Program-made: the position numbers and the translations under genes
The notes under the pieces: generated by a model
The model's database searches: none
The model's input: the letters and a program-made list of their open reading frames with translations, nothing else
Told to the model about the DNA's origin: nothing
Shown: positions 28,196-38,242 of the stretch, in pieces
Layout: each line of letters opens with the position of its first letter
How positions within the stretch are numbered: the stretch's first letter is position 1
Source: Paeniglutamicibacter quisquiliarum
Lineage (GTDB): Bacteria; Actinomycetota; Actinomycetes; Actinomycetales; Micrococcaceae
Direction of reading: 5' to 3'
Length of the DNA stretch: 64,000 bases
Assembly: GCF_019084045.1 (NCBI RefSeq)
Contig: NZ_JAHRED010000008.1
Location: forward strand, 62,001-126,000

Positions 28196-28331
28196 GGGTC
28201 AGGGGGTCGCGGCCGTGAAACCCCCGTGCCGGCCCGCCTTAACATTCGCGGCCCCCTCCGCTGCTTCCGCGCACGCGGCCGTTGTGAAATAGTCACAGCG
28301 TAAGAGCCACAACAAAACCCGAGGGGCAAAG

Positions 28332-28829
28332 ATGATCAAAGCACACGGTTCGCTGGAGTCGACCGCCGACGGCGTACGGATCGCCATCGAGCGCCACACC
28401 GAATTCGACCCGGAAGACATCTGGGAGGCGTTCACCACCGCCGCGGGGCTGGCCGGATGGGTCGGGGTGCTGCGCGGTTCCCGGGAGGGCGGCGACCTGA
28501 GCTTCTCGATGGTCGAAGACGGCCAGGAATCCCCGCCCGAACCGGTGCAGATCCTGCGCTGCCGGGCACCGCACGAACTGGCCTTCAACACCGTCAGCGA
28601 GCATGACACCTGGAACCTCGGGTTGGAGGTCTCCGGGACGCCCGGAGCCGGGAAAATCAGGTTCACCCAGGACCTGGGGCCTGGCCAGGACCCCTGCTCG
28701 ATCGGTCCGGGGTGGGAGTACTACCTGGAGCGTGCCATCGTCCACCTGCGGGGAGGCGACGTGGCCACCGTGGAGTGGGATCGCTACTACCCCGCCCTCG
28801 TCCCGGTCTACACCCCGGCGGCCGGCTGA
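28332..28829 (+). CDS. SRPBCC (AHSA1-like) domain protein
   Basis: 165 residues of the START/SRPBCC superfamily: an N-terminal strand and the DPEDIWEAFTTAAGLAGWVG motif typical of AHSA1-type proteins, a middle VQILRCRAPHELAFN, and a C-terminal helix (GPGWEYYLERAIVHLRGG). These proteins bind hydrophobic ligands or assist folding; the actual ligand is unknown. The start ATG at 28332 has GAGGGGC a few bases upstream. It sits between divergently oriented hisD and the end of dnaE, 22 bases from the latter's stop. Confidence 0.85.
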   Translation: MIKAHGSLESTADGVRIAIERHTEFDPEDIWEAFTTAAGLAGWVGVLRGSREGGDLSFSMVEDGQESPPEPVQILRCRAPHELAFNTVSEHDTWNLGLEVSGTPGAGKIRFTQDLGPGQDPCSIGPGWEYYLERAIVHLRGGDVATVEWDRYYPALVPVYTPAAG

Positions 28830-28850
28830 CGTTCCGCCGGGCGCCGACCG

Positions 28851-31800
28851 CTAGACGTCCAGGCAGGTCGGGCCCAGCAGCACCTTCAGGTCGCCGAACA
28901 GCGCCGAGTTCGGGGTCACCCGGTAGTTCAGGCCCAGACCCATCATTGTCACTCCTCGGGTGCTGTGCAGCTTCACGCGCACCTCGGTGGTGCCCTGGTG
29001 CACGCGCAGCACGTCGCCGAGGGCGGAGATGACCTCCTCGGTGGCCTTGTGGTTGGCCATCGAAATGACCACCGGGCCGCTCTCCCCGTCCTCGCGGATC
29101 TCCGGGACGGTGAGCTCCTGGGCGTTGAGCGTGATCGAGCCGTCGTCGCGTTTCTGCACCCGGCCCTTGACCACCACGATCAGGTCCTCGGCCAGCACGT
29201 TGGCGATCGGCGCGTAGGCGTTGCCGAAGAACATGGTCTCCATGGACCCGGAGAGGTCCTCGATCTCGCAGCGCGCGTACGGGTTTCCGCTCTTCTTGGC
29301 GATGCGGCGCTGAAGCGAGGTGATCATTCCGCAGATGGTCACGGTGTGCCCGTCCTGCGGTCCGTCGTCGGAGAGCACCTGGGTGACCGACATGTCCGCG
29401 TTCTGCTCGAGCAGCCCGCCCAGGCCCTTCAGCGGGTGGTCCGAGACGTAGAGCCCGAGCATGTCGCGCTCGAAGGCCAGCTTGTCCTTCTTTTCCCAGT
29501 CGGGCAGGTCCGGGACCGACACCGTCATCCCGGCCGCGGCGGTGGGATCGTCGAAGGCGCTGAAGAGGTCGAACTGGTTGGCCGCCTCGTTGCGCTTGAC
29601 CGCGATGACCGAATCCACGGCCTCTTCGTGGATGGCGACCAGGGCCCTGCGGGCATGCCCCATGGAGTCGAAGGCGCCGGCCTTGATCAGGGATTCGATG
29701 GTGCGCTTGTTGCAGACCACCGCCGGGACCTTTTGCAGGAAGTCGGCGAAGTTCTCGAAGTTTCCCTTTTCGGCGCGGGCCTCGACCAGGGCGTTGACGA
29801 CGTTGGCGCCCACGTTGCGGATCGCGCCCATGCCGAAGCGGATGTCGTTGCCGACCGGGGTGAAGTTCAGGGCGGATTCGTTGACGTCGGGGGCCAGCAC
29901 TGTGATGCCCATGTGGCGGCATTCGTTCAGGTACATGGCCGTCTTGTCCTTGTCATCCGCAACGGAGGTCAAGAGCGCAGCCATGTACTCGGAGGGGTAG
30001 TGGGCCTTGAGGTAGGCGGTCCAATAGGAAATGACGCCGTAGGCGGCGGAGTGGGCCTTGTTGAAGGCGTAGTCGGAGAAGGGCAGCAGGATGTCCCAGA
30101 GGGCCTTTACGGCCTCCATGGTGAAGCCGTTGTCGATCATGCCCTGGGAGAATCCGGCGAACTGCTTGTCCAGCTCGGACTTCTTCTTCTTGCCCATGGC
30201 ACGGCGCAGGATGTCTGCCTGGCCCAGCGAGAAGCCGGCCAGCTTCTGCGCAATGGACATGACCTGCTCCTGGTACACGATCAGGCCGTAGGTGCCGCCC
30301 AGGATTTCCCGCAGCGGTTCCTCCAGGGTCGGGTGGATCGGGGTTTCTTCCTGGAGCTTGTTCTTGCGCAGCGCGTAGTTGTTGTGCGAGTTCGCGCCCA
30401 TCGGGCCCGGGCGGTAGAGCGCGAGCACCGCGGAGATGTCTTCGAAGTTGTCGGGGCGCATGAGCTTGAGCAACGAGCGCATGGGCCCGCCGTCGAGCTG
30501 GAACACGCCCAGGGTGTCGCCGCGGGCCATCAATTCGTAGGCGCCGGCGTCGTCGAGTTCCAGGCGCTCGAGGTCCAGGTCCACGTCCTGGTTCGCCTTC
30601 ATGTTTTCCAGCGCGTCGGAAATGATGGTGAGGTTCCGCAACCCCAGGAAGTCCATCTTGATCAGCCCCAGGCCTTCACAGGTCGGGTAGTCGAATTGCG
30701 TGATGACCTGGCCGTCCTGGATGCGGCGCATGATCGGGATGACGTCGATGATGGGGTCCGAGCTCATGATGACGCCTGCGGCGTGCACGCCCCACTGGCG
30801 CTTCAGCCCCTCGATGCCCTTCGCGGTTTCGAAAACTCGTGCGGCCTCGGGGTCGGTGGCGACCAGCTGGCGGAAGTCCCCGGCCTCGGAGTACCGCTTG
30901 GACTTGGGGTCCTCAATGTCATTGAGCGGGATGTCCTTGGCCATGACGGCAGGCGGCAGCGCCTTGGTCAGGGATTCACCCATGGAGAAGGGGTAGCCAA
31001 GCACACGGGAGGAGTCTTTCAGCGCCTGCTTGGTCTTGATCGACCCGTAGGTCACGATCATCGACACACGCTCGTCGCCGTACTTTTCGGTCACGTACCT
31101 GATGACCTCCGAGCGGCGACGATCATCGAAGTCGACGTCGAAGTCGGGCATGGAGACGCGTTCCGGGTTCAGGAACCGCTCGAAGATCAGCCCGTGGACC
31201 AGCGGGTCAAGGTCGGTAATGCGCATCGCGTAGGCAACCATGGAACCTGCACCCGAACCACGGCCGGGCCCTACGCGGATGCCGTTGTCCTTGGACCAGT
31301 TGATGAAGTCGGCAACGACCAGGAAGTAGCCGGGGAAGCCCATCTTGATGATCACGTCGAGCTCGAAGTCCGCCTGCTTGCGCGAGGCCTCCGGGACGCC
31401 ATTGGGGTAGCGGTAGTGCATCCCCTTGTCGACTTCCTTGATCAGCCAGCTGGTCTCGTCCTCGCCCGGCGGGCAGGGGAAACGCGGCATGTAGTTGGCG
31501 CTGGTGTCAAAGGACACCTCGGCGCGTTCGGCGATCAGCAGGGTGTTGTCACAGGCATCGGGCATCTCGCGGAAGAGGTGCCGCATTTCGGCCGGGCTCT
31601 TGAGGTAGTAGCCGGACCCCGAGAAGGCGAAGCGCGAGCCGCCCTGGTCGTAGGTCGGCTCATCGAGGGTGGAACCGGAGTTGATGGCCAGCAGGGCCTC
31701 GTGGGCCTTGGCATCGTGCTCGTGGGTGTAGTGCAGATCGTTGGTGGCGACCCTCGGGATGTTCAGTTCCTTGGCCAGACGCAACAGGTCCTGGGTGACC

Positions 31801-32417
31801 CGGCGCTCGATGTCCAGCCCGTGGTCCATGAACTCGCAGAAGTAGTTTTCCTTGCCGAAAAGGTCCTGGAATTCCGCTGCTGCGGCCTTGGCCTCGTTGT
31901 ATTGGCCGAGGCGCAGCTTCGTCTGGACTTCCCCCGAGGGGCAACCGGTGGTGGCGATGATCCCCTCGTGATAGGTGTTCAGCAGATCGCGGTCCAACCG
32001 CGGGTACTTGCCAAAGACCGAGTCGAGGGAAGCCAAGGAAGAGGCCTTGAACAGGTTCTTCATGCCGGTGTTGTTGTAGCTCAGCAGCGTCATGTGGGTG
32101 TAAAGGCCACCGCCGGAGACGTCGTCGCGCTTCTGGCTCTCGTCGGTGCGCCACTTCACGCGGGTCTTGTCGTCGCGTGCGGTGCCCGGGGTGACGTAGG
32201 CTTCGATGCCGATGATCGGCTTGATCCCTGCCTGGGTTGCCTTGTTCCAGAAGTCGAAGGCACCAAAGAGATAGCCGTGGTCGGTCGTGGCCAAGGCCGT
32301 CATGCCCAGCCGGTTGGTCTCCTCAAAGAGTTCCGTCAGGCGCGCGGCACCGTCAAGCATTGAGTATTCGGTGTGCGTGTGAAGGTGTACGAATCCATCG
32401 CGATTAGAGCTAGCCAC
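28851..32417 (-). CDS. dnaE: DNA polymerase III subunit alpha
   Basis: Replicative polymerase catalytic subunit, DnaE1 type. 1188 residues, normal length. The N-terminal PHP domain starts at residue 9 with FVHLHTHTEYSMLDG; the palm region carries GPGRGSGAGSMVAYAM and the catalytic Asp pair in PDFDVDFDDRRR, plus a second in the finger region; the C-terminal half has the helix-hairpin-helix (EQVMSIAQKLAGFSLGQAD), OB fold and the C-terminal region. It starts with GTG at 32417 with a -10 box 6 bases upstream (leaderless). The rluD stop is 97 bases upstream. Confidence 0.97.
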   Translation of the reverse strand: MASSNRDGFVHLHTHTEYSMLDGAARLTELFEETNRLGMTALATTDHGYLFGAFDFWNKATQAGIKPIIGIEAYVTPGTARDDKTRVKWRTDESQKRDDVSGGGLYTHMTLLSYNNTGMKNLFKASSLASLDSVFGKYPRLDRDLLNTYHEGIIATTGCPSGEVQTKLRLGQYNEAKAAAAEFQDLFGKENYFCEFMDHGLDIERRVTQDLLRLAKELNIPRVATNDLHYTHEHDAKAHEALLAINSGSTLDEPTYDQGGSRFAFSGSGYYLKSPAEMRHLFREMPDACDNTLLIAERAEVSFDTSANYMPRFPCPPGEDETSWLIKEVDKGMHYRYPNGVPEASRKQADFELDVIIKMGFPGYFLVVADFINWSKDNGIRVGPGRGSGAGSMVAYAMRITDLDPLVHGLIFERFLNPERVSMPDFDVDFDDRRRSEVIRYVTEKYGDERVSMIVTYGSIKTKQALKDSSRVLGYPFSMGESLTKALPPAVMAKDIPLNDIEDPKSKRYSEAGDFRQLVATDPEAARVFETAKGIEGLKRQWGVHAAGVIMSSDPIIDVIPIMRRIQDGQVITQFDYPTCEGLGLIKMDFLGLRNLTIISDALENMKANQDVDLDLERLELDDAGAYELMARGDTLGVFQLDGGPMRSLLKLMRPDNFEDISAVLALYRPGPMGANSHNNYALRKNKLQEETPIHPTLEEPLREILGGTYGLIVYQEQVMSIAQKLAGFSLGQADILRRAMGKKKKSELDKQFAGFSQGMIDNGFTMEAVKALWDILLPFSDYAFNKAHSAAYGVISYWTAYLKAHYPSEYMAALLTSVADDKDKTAMYLNECRHMGITVLAPDVNESALNFTPVGNDIRFGMGAIRNVGANVVNALVEARAEKGNFENFADFLQKVPAVVCNKRTIESLIKAGAFDSMGHARRALVAIHEEAVDSVIAVKRNEAANQFDLFSAFDDPTAAAGMTVSVPDLPDWEKKDKLAFERDMLGLYVSDHPLKGLGGLLEQNADMSVTQVLSDDGPQDGHTVTICGMITSLQRRIAKKSGNPYARCEIEDLSGSMETMFFGNAYAPIANVLAEDLIVVVKGRVQKRDDGSITLNAQELTVPEIREDGESGPVVISMANHKATEEVISALGDVLRVHQGTTEVRVKLHSTRGVTMMGLGLNYRVTPNSALFGDLKVLLGPTCLDV

Positions 32418-32423
32418 CGATCC

Positions 32424-32429
32424 AGTCTA
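32424..32429 (-). promoter_or_regulatory. Predicted -10 box for leaderless dnaE mRNA
   Basis: TAGACT on the minus strand ends 6 bases before the dnaE GTG at 32417; no ribosome site is present. Confidence 0.55.
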
Positions 32430-32475
32430 GGCGTTCACACCGACACCCGACCACCGGGGCGCACCGATGTGTGGA

Positions 32476-32504
32476 GCGGCACCCGGCCATGGGCCGGGTG
32501 CCGC
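32476..32504 (-). terminator. Terminator after rluD
   Basis: GCGGCACCCGGCC (32476-32488) pairs with its exact complement (32492-32504) around three bases, 11 bases past the rluD stop in the minus direction. No T tract. Confidence 0.65.
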
Positions 32505-32514
32505 CGGGGTCACA

Positions 32515-33453
32515 TTAGAAGTTGCCGTCGCGCAGCATTTCCAGGGCGTTGTTCAAATCCAGCGGGTAGTCGCTGGTGTACTCGACCCACTCCCCGTTGA
32601 CCGGGTGGAAGAACCCCAGCATTTGGGCATGGAGCCACTGGCGGGTCAGCCCGAGGGCGGCCGACAGCTTCGGGTCCGCCCCGTAGGTCTGGTCTCCCGC
32701 ACAGGGATGCCGCAGGGCACTGAAGTGCACGCGGATCTGGTGGGTGCGGCCGGTTTCCAGGGTGACTTCCACCAGCGAGGCGCGGCCAAATGCCTCGAGG
32801 ACCTTGTAGTGGGTCACCGAGTCGCGGCCGTCCTCGATGACGGCGAATTTCCAGTCGTGCCCGGGATGGCGGCCCAGCGGAGCGTTGATGGTGCCTTCCA
32901 GCGGGTCGGGCAGCCCCTGCACGACCGCGTGGTAGATCTTCTTCGGGGTCCGTTCCTTGAACGCGCGCTTGAGCGCCGTGTAGGCGCGTTCGGACTTGGC
33001 GACCACCATCAGGCCGCTGGTGCCCACGTCCAGTCGGTGCACGATGCCCTGGCGTTCGGCCGATCCCGAGGTGGAAATTCGGTAGCCGGCGGCGGCCAGG
33101 GCGCCGACCACGGTGGGGCCGACCCAGCCCGGCGAGGGGTGTGCCGCGACGCCCACGGGCTTGTCGATGACGACGTAGTCATCGTCGTCGGCAATGATCT
33201 TGAGGTCTTCCACGAGTTCTACCCTGATTTCTAGTGGGTCTGGCCGAAGCGGAATGAAGACTTCGATGGTGTCGCCGGCAGTGGTCTTGCGGGACTTGCC
33301 CAGTACCTTGCCGGCGAGCGTCACGTTCCCCTCGGCGCAGAGCAGTGCCGCCTGCGCGCGGGAGATCTCGAGCCGCTGGGCCAGGAAGGCATCCATGCGC
33401 AGTGCCGCCTCGTCCGGCGAGACGAGCAGCGATTCGGTGCGTTCCCCGGTCAC
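32515..33453 (-). CDS. rluD: Ribosomal large-subunit pseudouridine synthase, RluD type
   Basis: About 312 residues. The N-terminal S4 RNA-binding domain is at about 10-70 ([18 protein letters not shown]), and the pseudouridine synthase domain follows with the catalytic Asp in [10 protein letters not shown] (about residue 140). It modifies uridines in 23S rRNA, by family. The start is GTG at 33453, overlapping the lspA stop (GTGA), so it is the downstream partner of lspA; a longer frame to 33570 overlaps lspA. A hairpin terminator follows. Confidence 0.92.
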   Translation of the reverse strand: MTGERTESLLVSPDEAALRMDAFLAQRLEISRAQAALLCAEGNVTLAGKVLGKSRKTTAGDTIEVFIPLRPDPLEIRVELVEDLKIIADDDDYVVIDKPVGVAAHPSPGWVGPTVVGALAAAGYRISTSGSAERQGIVHRLDVGTSGLMVVAKSERAYTALKRAFKERTPKKIYHAVVQGLPDPLEGTINAPLGRHPGHDWKFAVIEDGRDSVTHYKVLEAFGRASLVEVTLETGRTHQIRVHFSALRHPCAGDQTYGADPKLSAALGLTRQWLHAQMLGFFHPVNGEWVEYTSDYPLDLNNALEMLRDGNF

Positions 33454-34052
33454 TGCTGTTCCCGCGGCTCGGGCTCGGCGTCCTGCTCCGGCTTCTTCTT
33501 CGCCACGGACCTGCTGCCATCGAGTTCGCGGCCGGTGAAGAGCAGCAGGCAGATCCCGATCATCGAGCAAACAATGAACATGTCGGCGATGTTGAATATC
33601 GCGAAGTTCGGCAGGGCAATGAAATCAACCACGTGTCCCTGTCCGAAGGAGGGCGGACGGAAGAGCCTGTCGGTGAGGTTTCCGGCGACGCCGCCCATCA
33701 GTCCGCCCAGGGCGAGGGCCCAGGGCCACACGCGGATCTTGCGCACGAGGAACACCGCCACGTAGAGGAGCACGGCCGCCTGGATGATGCTGAAGATCCA
33801 GGTGTAGCCCTCGCCCATGGAAAACGCGGCGCCGGAATTCTTGATGTAGTACCAGCGCAGCAACGGAGCGAAGACGTCGACGACTTGGCCCTCGTACATC
33901 GACGATTCCACGATGCGCTTGGTGAACTGGTCCAGGACCAGGGCAAACACTGCCAGGACGCTCGTGGCCAGCACGAGGCGCCGTGCGGTTCCACTGCCGG
34001 GTGCGGGCTTGGCGGCACCTTGCGGCACCGGTGGTGTGGAGCTGTTTTCCAT
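33450..34052 (-). CDS. lspA: Lipoprotein signal peptidase II
   Basis: Integral membrane aspartic protease that cleaves prolipoprotein signal peptides. About 200 residues with four helices. Family motifs: [33 protein letters not shown] (catalytic Asp) and [19 protein letters not shown] (second catalytic Asp). There is a variable C-terminal charged tail ([16 protein letters not shown]). Two adjacent ATGs exist; the second (34052) is 4 bases from AAAGGA and the first (34055) only one base, so the second was chosen. The stop overlaps rluD by 4 bases. Confidence 0.93.
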   Translation of the reverse strand: MENSSTPPVPQGAAKPAPGSGTARRLVLATSVLAVFALVLDQFTKRIVESSMYEGQVVDVFAPLLRWYYIKNSGAAFSMGEGYTWIFSIIQAAVLLYVAVFLVRKIRVWPWALALGGLMGGVAGNLTDRLFRPPSFGQGHVVDFIALPNFAIFNIADMFIVCSMIGICLLLFTGRELDGSRSVAKKKPEQDAEPEPREQQ

Positions 34053-34139
34053 CATGTCCTTTAACGCATTGTTGGCGGTCGGTAACCCGACCGCCAACAA
34101 TCTTAAGCCATCAATATGTGCGGCAAGTGCTGAAACAGA

Positions 34140-34829
34140 TTAGCCGTTTTCCTTGGCTTCTGCCGTATCCATGGAGCCCTTGGCTTCCAGATCGCGCAGC
34201 TGACCCTCGATGTAGGTCTTCAGGCGGGCGCGGTAGTCGCGCTCGAAGCCACGCAGCTGCTCGACCTTGCGCTCCAGAACAGTCTTCTGCTGTTCCAGTG
34301 CCGACAGGGTCTTGCGGCTCTTCTCCTCGGCCTCGGAAACGAGGCTGTTGGCCTCGACCTGGGCTTCGGCGATGATCTTGTCACGCTGTTCAACACCTGC
34401 GGAGACGTATTCGTCGTGCAGGCGCTGGGCCATGGCCAGGACGCCGGCGGCGGACTCGGCCGTGGAGGCCGGGGCTGCTGCTGCGGCGGGGGCCGCTGCA
34501 ACGACCTTGGCCGGCTCGGCTGCCTTGGGGGCTTCGGGAGCCTTGGTCTCTTCCTTCTTGACCTCGGGAGCCTTGGCATCCTTGGGCTTTTCCGCCTCGG
34601 CCGGCTTGGCTGCAGGGGCTGCTGCCACAGGGGCTGGTACGGACTGTTCGCCTTCGCTGATGCCGGCTTCCGACAGGCGGCGACGCAGTTCGTCATTCTC
34701 CTGCGTCAGACGACGTAGCTCGACAACGATTTCGTCTAGGAAATCGTCAACTTCATCCTGATCGTAGCCTTCACGAAACTTCGTCGGCTGAAATCGCTTG
34801 TTGACTACATCTTCTGGCGTGAGAGCCAT
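34140..34829 (-). CDS. divIVA: DivIVA/Wag31 cell-division and polar-growth protein
   Basis: Coiled-coil scaffold that marks curved membrane at cell poles and recruits the elongation machinery in actinobacteria. 229 residues. The DivIVA N-terminal domain is MALTPEDVVNKRFQPTKF (first split) then EGYDQDEVDDFLDEIVVELR, and the first coiled coil follows. A low-complexity Ala/Pro/Lys/Glu linker (about 70-150) separates it from a second long coiled coil (about 155-215). The start ATG at 34829 has GAGGTGACC nine bases upstream; the open frame goes further back through the intergenic region. It lies upstream of lspA and downstream of yggT. Confidence 0.95.
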   Translation of the reverse strand: MALTPEDVVNKRFQPTKFREGYDQDEVDDFLDEIVVELRRLTQENDELRRRLSEAGISEGEQSVPAPVAAAPAAKPAEAEKPKDAKAPEVKKEETKAPEAPKAAEPAKVVAAAPAAAAAPASTAESAAGVLAMAQRLHDEYVSAGVEQRDKIIAEAQVEANSLVSEAEEKSRKTLSALEQQKTVLERKVEQLRGFERDYRARLKTYIEGQLRDLEAKGSMDTAEAKENG

Positions 34830-35043
34830 CTGGTCACCTCGATACTTGGTTCTCTCCTCGAACCGCTGAAGTGCGGCCCGAGTACACTTACCGTTTATTG
34901 GTGCGCAACCCGGTGCAGTCGTTGCGCCTAATGTGACAACACTATAACGACTGGGCCGGTAAAGGCTAAAGGAAACGAACTTTCCTTCCGAAAATTCATC
35001 GACTTGACCCTTGTCGCACCGTAATTCAGGCCTCTTCCGAGGC

Positions 35044-35349
35044 CTATCCCTGCGCCGCTGCAACACCCAAACTATTGACAATGATCTTGAGCACTATGAC
35101 GGCGAAGAACAAAATGATGAACGCCAAATCAAGGCGGATTCCGCCGAGATCTAGCGGTTTAATGCGCGAGCGCAACCAGCGCATCGGAGGATCCGTGGTC
35201 TTGGCAATCAATGAGACCGCGACCAGGGCCATACCGCGCGGGCGCCAGGAGCGCGCAAAGGACTCCGTGACATCGAGCACTATGCGCAACAGCAACATGA
35301 CTTGCAGCACCGTCAGCACCACATAAAGTAGCGCGAAAATAAGCTCCAC
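35044..35349 (-). CDS. YggT family membrane protein
   Basis: 101 residues with two hydrophobic segments (about 3-25 and 72-92) and the family's RLVLDVTESF-like and WLRSRIKPLDLGGIRLDLAFI segments. YggT proteins lie in the dcw region of many Gram-positive bacteria; the function is unclear. The start is GTG at 35349. It sits between sepF and divIVA. Confidence 0.85.
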   Translation of the reverse strand: MELIFALLYVVLTVLQVMLLLRIVLDVTESFARSWRPRGMALVAVSLIAKTTDPPMRWLRSRIKPLDLGGIRLDLAFIILFFAVIVLKIIVNSLGVAAAQG

Positions 35350-35370
35350 TATGCCTTCGAACCCTTGGAC

Positions 35371-35904
35371 TTAGCTCTGGTTGAAGAAGGTTGCCTGGTC
35401 TTCGGACTGTTTCTTGTCCTCACCCAGGACCTCAACCGTGGAGGGCGAAAGCAGGAACACCTTGTTGGTGACCCGCTCGATGCTGCCGTGCAGGGCAAAG
35501 ACCAGCCCCGCGGAGAAGTCGACCAGACGCTTGGCGTCCGCTTCGCCCATGTCCGTGACGTTCATGATGACGGGGATGCCGTCACGGAAGTTCTCGCCAA
35601 TGATTTTCGCGTCATTGTAAGAACGTGGATGAACGGTGGTGATTTGACGCAATGAAGAGTCCTCGTCCCGTGCTGAAGGTGCGCGCTTGATGGGTGTTAC
35701 CGGAGCCCGGTATTCGTTTTCGATGACAGGGCGGGGTGCCACTTGTGCTACCGGAGCAGGCTGTGCGGCAACCGGCTCTTCGCGGACCGGCTCGACGACG
35801 CGCACATCTTCACGCGCTTCAATGTCGTGCTTCTCGGCCTCGAAGTTCTCGTCACCTTCGGCGAGTCCCAGGTAGATCATTGTCTTGCGCAATGCGCCAG
35901 CCAT
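35371..35904 (-). CDS. sepF: Cell-division protein SepF
   Basis: Membrane-tethered FtsZ partner that organises the Z ring. 177 residues: N-terminal amphipathic helix ([17 protein letters not shown]), variable acidic/Pro-rich linker (about 20-85), and the SepF core at about 90-170 with [35 protein letters not shown] and the [20 protein letters not shown] region. The start ATG at 35904 has AAAAGGAG eight bases upstream; the longer frame has no support. Confidence 0.94.
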   Translation of the reverse strand: MAGALRKTMIYLGLAEGDENFEAEKHDIEAREDVRVVEPVREEPVAAQPAPVAQVAPRPVIENEYRAPVTPIKRAPSARDEDSSLRQITTVHPRSYNDAKIIGENFRDGIPVIMNVTDMGEADAKRLVDFSAGLVFALHGSIERVTNKVFLLSPSTVEVLGEDKKQSEDQATFFNQS

Positions 35905-36081
35905 GGTCTTCTCCTTTTGATCGTGCGCGGTCGGCGGTCTACCGAACCGCAAATCTCTCCGCTATCTCGACGCTACAGCACCATTTGGCGGTGCCGGAGG
36001 ACATCGGTGCGATTCGGGCGGTGTGTCGCCCTGTGTCGTTCGGCGCGCCGCGCCGCGGCCCCGTTCCCGTATGGCGGCCGG

Positions 36082-36822
36082 TCAGGCCCGGGCACCGGCC
36101 TCGGCGTGGACATCCCGGCCCGTCGCCTGCCAAACCAATCCGGCCAGGCGGCCGGTGCGCGGGTCGCGGCGGTAGGAATAATAGGTGTCGTCCTCCAGGG
36201 TGCAGGCCCCGGATTCGGTGACCGCCACGCCCAGAGCGCGAAGTTCGGATGCCGCGGCCCGCGGCAGGTCCAGTCCGGCAGTGCCCTGGCTGGTGGTGGA
36301 GCCGATCCCGGGACGAAGCGCCTCGGCCTCCGCGGCCATGGCCGCGGGAACCTCGTAGCAGCTTCCGCAAATGGCCGGGCCGATCCAGGCCTCGACGCCA
36401 TCCGCTCCGGCCGCACGCATGCGGTTGAAGGTTGCGGTCAGGATTCCGTCGAGCAATCCGCGGCGGCCCGCGTGCGCGACCGCGGTGACAGGTCCCTGCG
36501 TGGAGGTCCCCACAAGGACGACGGGTACGCAATCGGCGACCATGACGGCCAGGGGGTGGGCGGCGTCCGCCGAAACCAGTGCGTCGCCGGTGGGTATGGC
36601 GGATTCCTGCGGGGGCCCGTCCACGTCAAGCACGGTGGCAGAGTGGATCTGGTCCATGTAGCTGAACCGCTGCTCCCCCAGCCCCAGGCCACGTTCCAGA
36701 TCGCGACGCCGCAGCAGCACGGCGTCGCGATCATCCGGAACGTGGAAGGCAAGGTTTCCTTCGGCCGTGGATGTGAATGCAATGTGCACGCCGGGGGCAA
36801 GCACTGATTGGTATCGCAACAT
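36082..36822 (-). CDS. pgeF: Peptidoglycan-editing / purine nucleoside phosphorylase (PgeF/laccase-domain) protein
   Basis: 246 residues. Cu/Zn-binding laccase-domain family, shown in E. coli to edit Lpp-type peptidoglycan muropeptides and in others to be a purine nucleoside phosphorylase. The conserved metal residues are all visible: QIHS (His60), ADC (Cys97) and AHAGRRGLLDG (His116), plus GPAICGSCYEV. The start ATG at 36822 is the first in frame; a ribosome site is weak. Its order downstream of ftsZ is conserved. The usual next gene, yggS, is missing here (only about 170 bases to sepF). Confidence 0.92.
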   Translation of the reverse strand: MLRYQSVLAPGVHIAFTSTAEGNLAFHVPDDRDAVLLRRRDLERGLGLGEQRFSYMDQIHSATVLDVDGPPQESAIPTGDALVSADAAHPLAVMVADCVPVVLVGTSTQGPVTAVAHAGRRGLLDGILTATFNRMRAAGADGVEAWIGPAICGSCYEVPAAMAAEAEALRPGIGSTTSQGTAGLDLPRAAASELRALGVAVTESGACTLEDDTYYSYRRDPRTGRLAGLVWQATGRDVHAEAGARA

Positions 36823-36858
36823 GGGGCTCGGAAGGTTCCCTTCTGCCGTTGGTCCCGC

Positions 36859-38043
36859 TTACTTCAGGAAGTCCGGGACGTCCAGGTCGTCGTTGGTGGC
36901 CGAGAGATCCGGCTCAACGATGGCAGGAAGTTCCTCGAAGCCCGGATCCGCGGTTGCAACCGCAGCGTGGACCTCTTCGCGGCGGGGTGCCGCCTGGGGC
37001 GAGGCCGGTGCCGCGGCGGGAGCAGCGGGAGCCGCCGCCGGGGCGGCGGGGGCGTTGCGGACAGCCGGCTGCAGGGTCTGCGGCGCGCTGGTGGCATCGA
37101 CCTGGTCGAAGCCGGCAGCGATCACCGTCACGCGGGCCTCGTCGCCCAGGGCGTCGTCAATGACGGCGCCGAAGATGATGTTGGCTTCCGGGTGTGCGAC
37201 TTCCTGCACGAGGCGTGCGGCCTCGTTGATCTCGAACAGGCCGAGGTCCGAGCCGCCCTGGATGGACAGCAGGACGCCGTGGGCGCCGTCGATGGAGGCC
37301 TCCAGCAGCGGCGAGGCGATGGCGAGTTCGGCGGCCTTGACCGCGCGATCCTCGCCGCGTGCCGAACCGATGCCCATGAGTGCCGAACCGGCTCCCTGCA
37401 TCACGGACTTGACGTCCGCGAAGTCGAGGTTGATCAGGCCCGGGGTGGTGATCAGGTCGGTGATCCCCTGGACGCCGGAAAGCAGCACCTGGTCGGCCTG
37501 GCGGAATGCGTCCAGGACCGAGACGTTGCGGTCGGAGATCGAGAGCAAGCGGTCGTTCGGGATGACAATGAGGGTGTCGACCTCGTCGCGCAGCGCCTCG
37601 ATGCCGTTTTCGGCGCTGGTCGCGCGGCGGCGGCCCTCGAAGGTGAACGGACGGGTGACCACGCCAATGGTCAGCGCGCCGAGGCCGCGGGCGATGCGGG
37701 CGATGACGGGTGCGCCGCCGGTGCCGGTGCCGCCGCCCTCGCCGGCGGTCACGAAGACCATGTCGGCCCCGCGCAGCACTTCCTCGATCTCCTCCGCGTG
37801 GTCCTCGGCTGCCTGGCGTCCCACATCGGGGTTGGCTCCGGCACCCAGGCCACGGGTAAGTTCGCGTCCCACATCGAGTTTGACGTCGGCATCGCTCATG
37901 AGCAATGCCTGCGCATCCGTGTTGATTGCAATAAATTCGACGCCTCGCAGGCCAACTTCGATCATGCGGTTGACGGCGTTGACGCCACCACCGCCGATGC
38001 CGACGACCTTGATGACGGCGAGGTAGTTCTGTGGAGCTGCCAC
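36859..38043 (-). CDS. ftsZ: Cell-division protein FtsZ
   Basis: Tubulin-like GTPase that forms the Z ring. 394 residues. N-terminal GTP-binding domain with [11 protein letters not shown] and the tubulin signature [10 protein letters not shown] (about 103-112), the T7 loop in DFADVKSVM; a linker rich in Ala/Pro/Glu; and the C-terminal conserved peptide with the terminal DLDVPDFLK that binds SepF/other partners. The start is GTG at 38043 with AAGGGA eight bases upstream (a longer frame to 38097 has no support). Possible promoter elements lie in the 199 bases to ftsQ. Confidence 0.97.
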   Translation of the reverse strand: MAAPQNYLAVIKVVGIGGGGVNAVNRMIEVGLRGVEFIAINTDAQALLMSDADVKLDVGRELTRGLGAGANPDVGRQAAEDHAEEIEEVLRGADMVFVTAGEGGGTGTGGAPVIARIARGLGALTIGVVTRPFTFEGRRRATSAENGIEALRDEVDTLIVIPNDRLLSISDRNVSVLDAFRQADQVLLSGVQGITDLITTPGLINLDFADVKSVMQGAGSALMGIGSARGEDRAVKAAELAIASPLLEASIDGAHGVLLSIQGGSDLGLFEINEAARLVQEVAHPEANIIFGAVIDDALGDEARVTVIAAGFDQVDATSAPQTLQPAVRNAPAAPAAAPAAPAAAPASPQAAPRREEVHAAVATADPGFEELPAIVEPDLSATNDDLDVPDFLK

Positions 38044-38117
38044 GTCCTGATTCCCTTGTTCGATGTGCTGCTGACCGAGGAAGCTCAACCGGACCAACGT
38101 TAACCCTCAACTCGAAG

Positions 38118-38156
38118 GTTATAGTTATGTCAAGCAACCGCTATGAAAACGCTATG
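38118..38156 (-). promoter_or_regulatory. Candidate ftsZ promoter with direct repeats
   Basis: On the minus strand a TATAAC (38123-38118) preceded by TTCATA 18 bases away, or alternatively TTGACA at 38133-38128, may drive ftsZ. The region holds two CGCTATG units 11 bases apart on the plus strand (38139 and 38150). Confidence 0.4.
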
Positions 38157-38242
38157 TTTCACAGTTCGTACATGCAACGACCAAGGCCGCGTGTCGCCCC
38201 TAAGTCGTTGATTTTTCTTGTATTCGGGCCCCTGGAGGTCCG

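Noticed and set aside
28965-32363. 1132-codon open frame on the plus strand opposite dnaE
   Set aside because: It mirrors dnaE codons; the protein is low-complexity and unlike any family, and dnaE is certain on the other strand.
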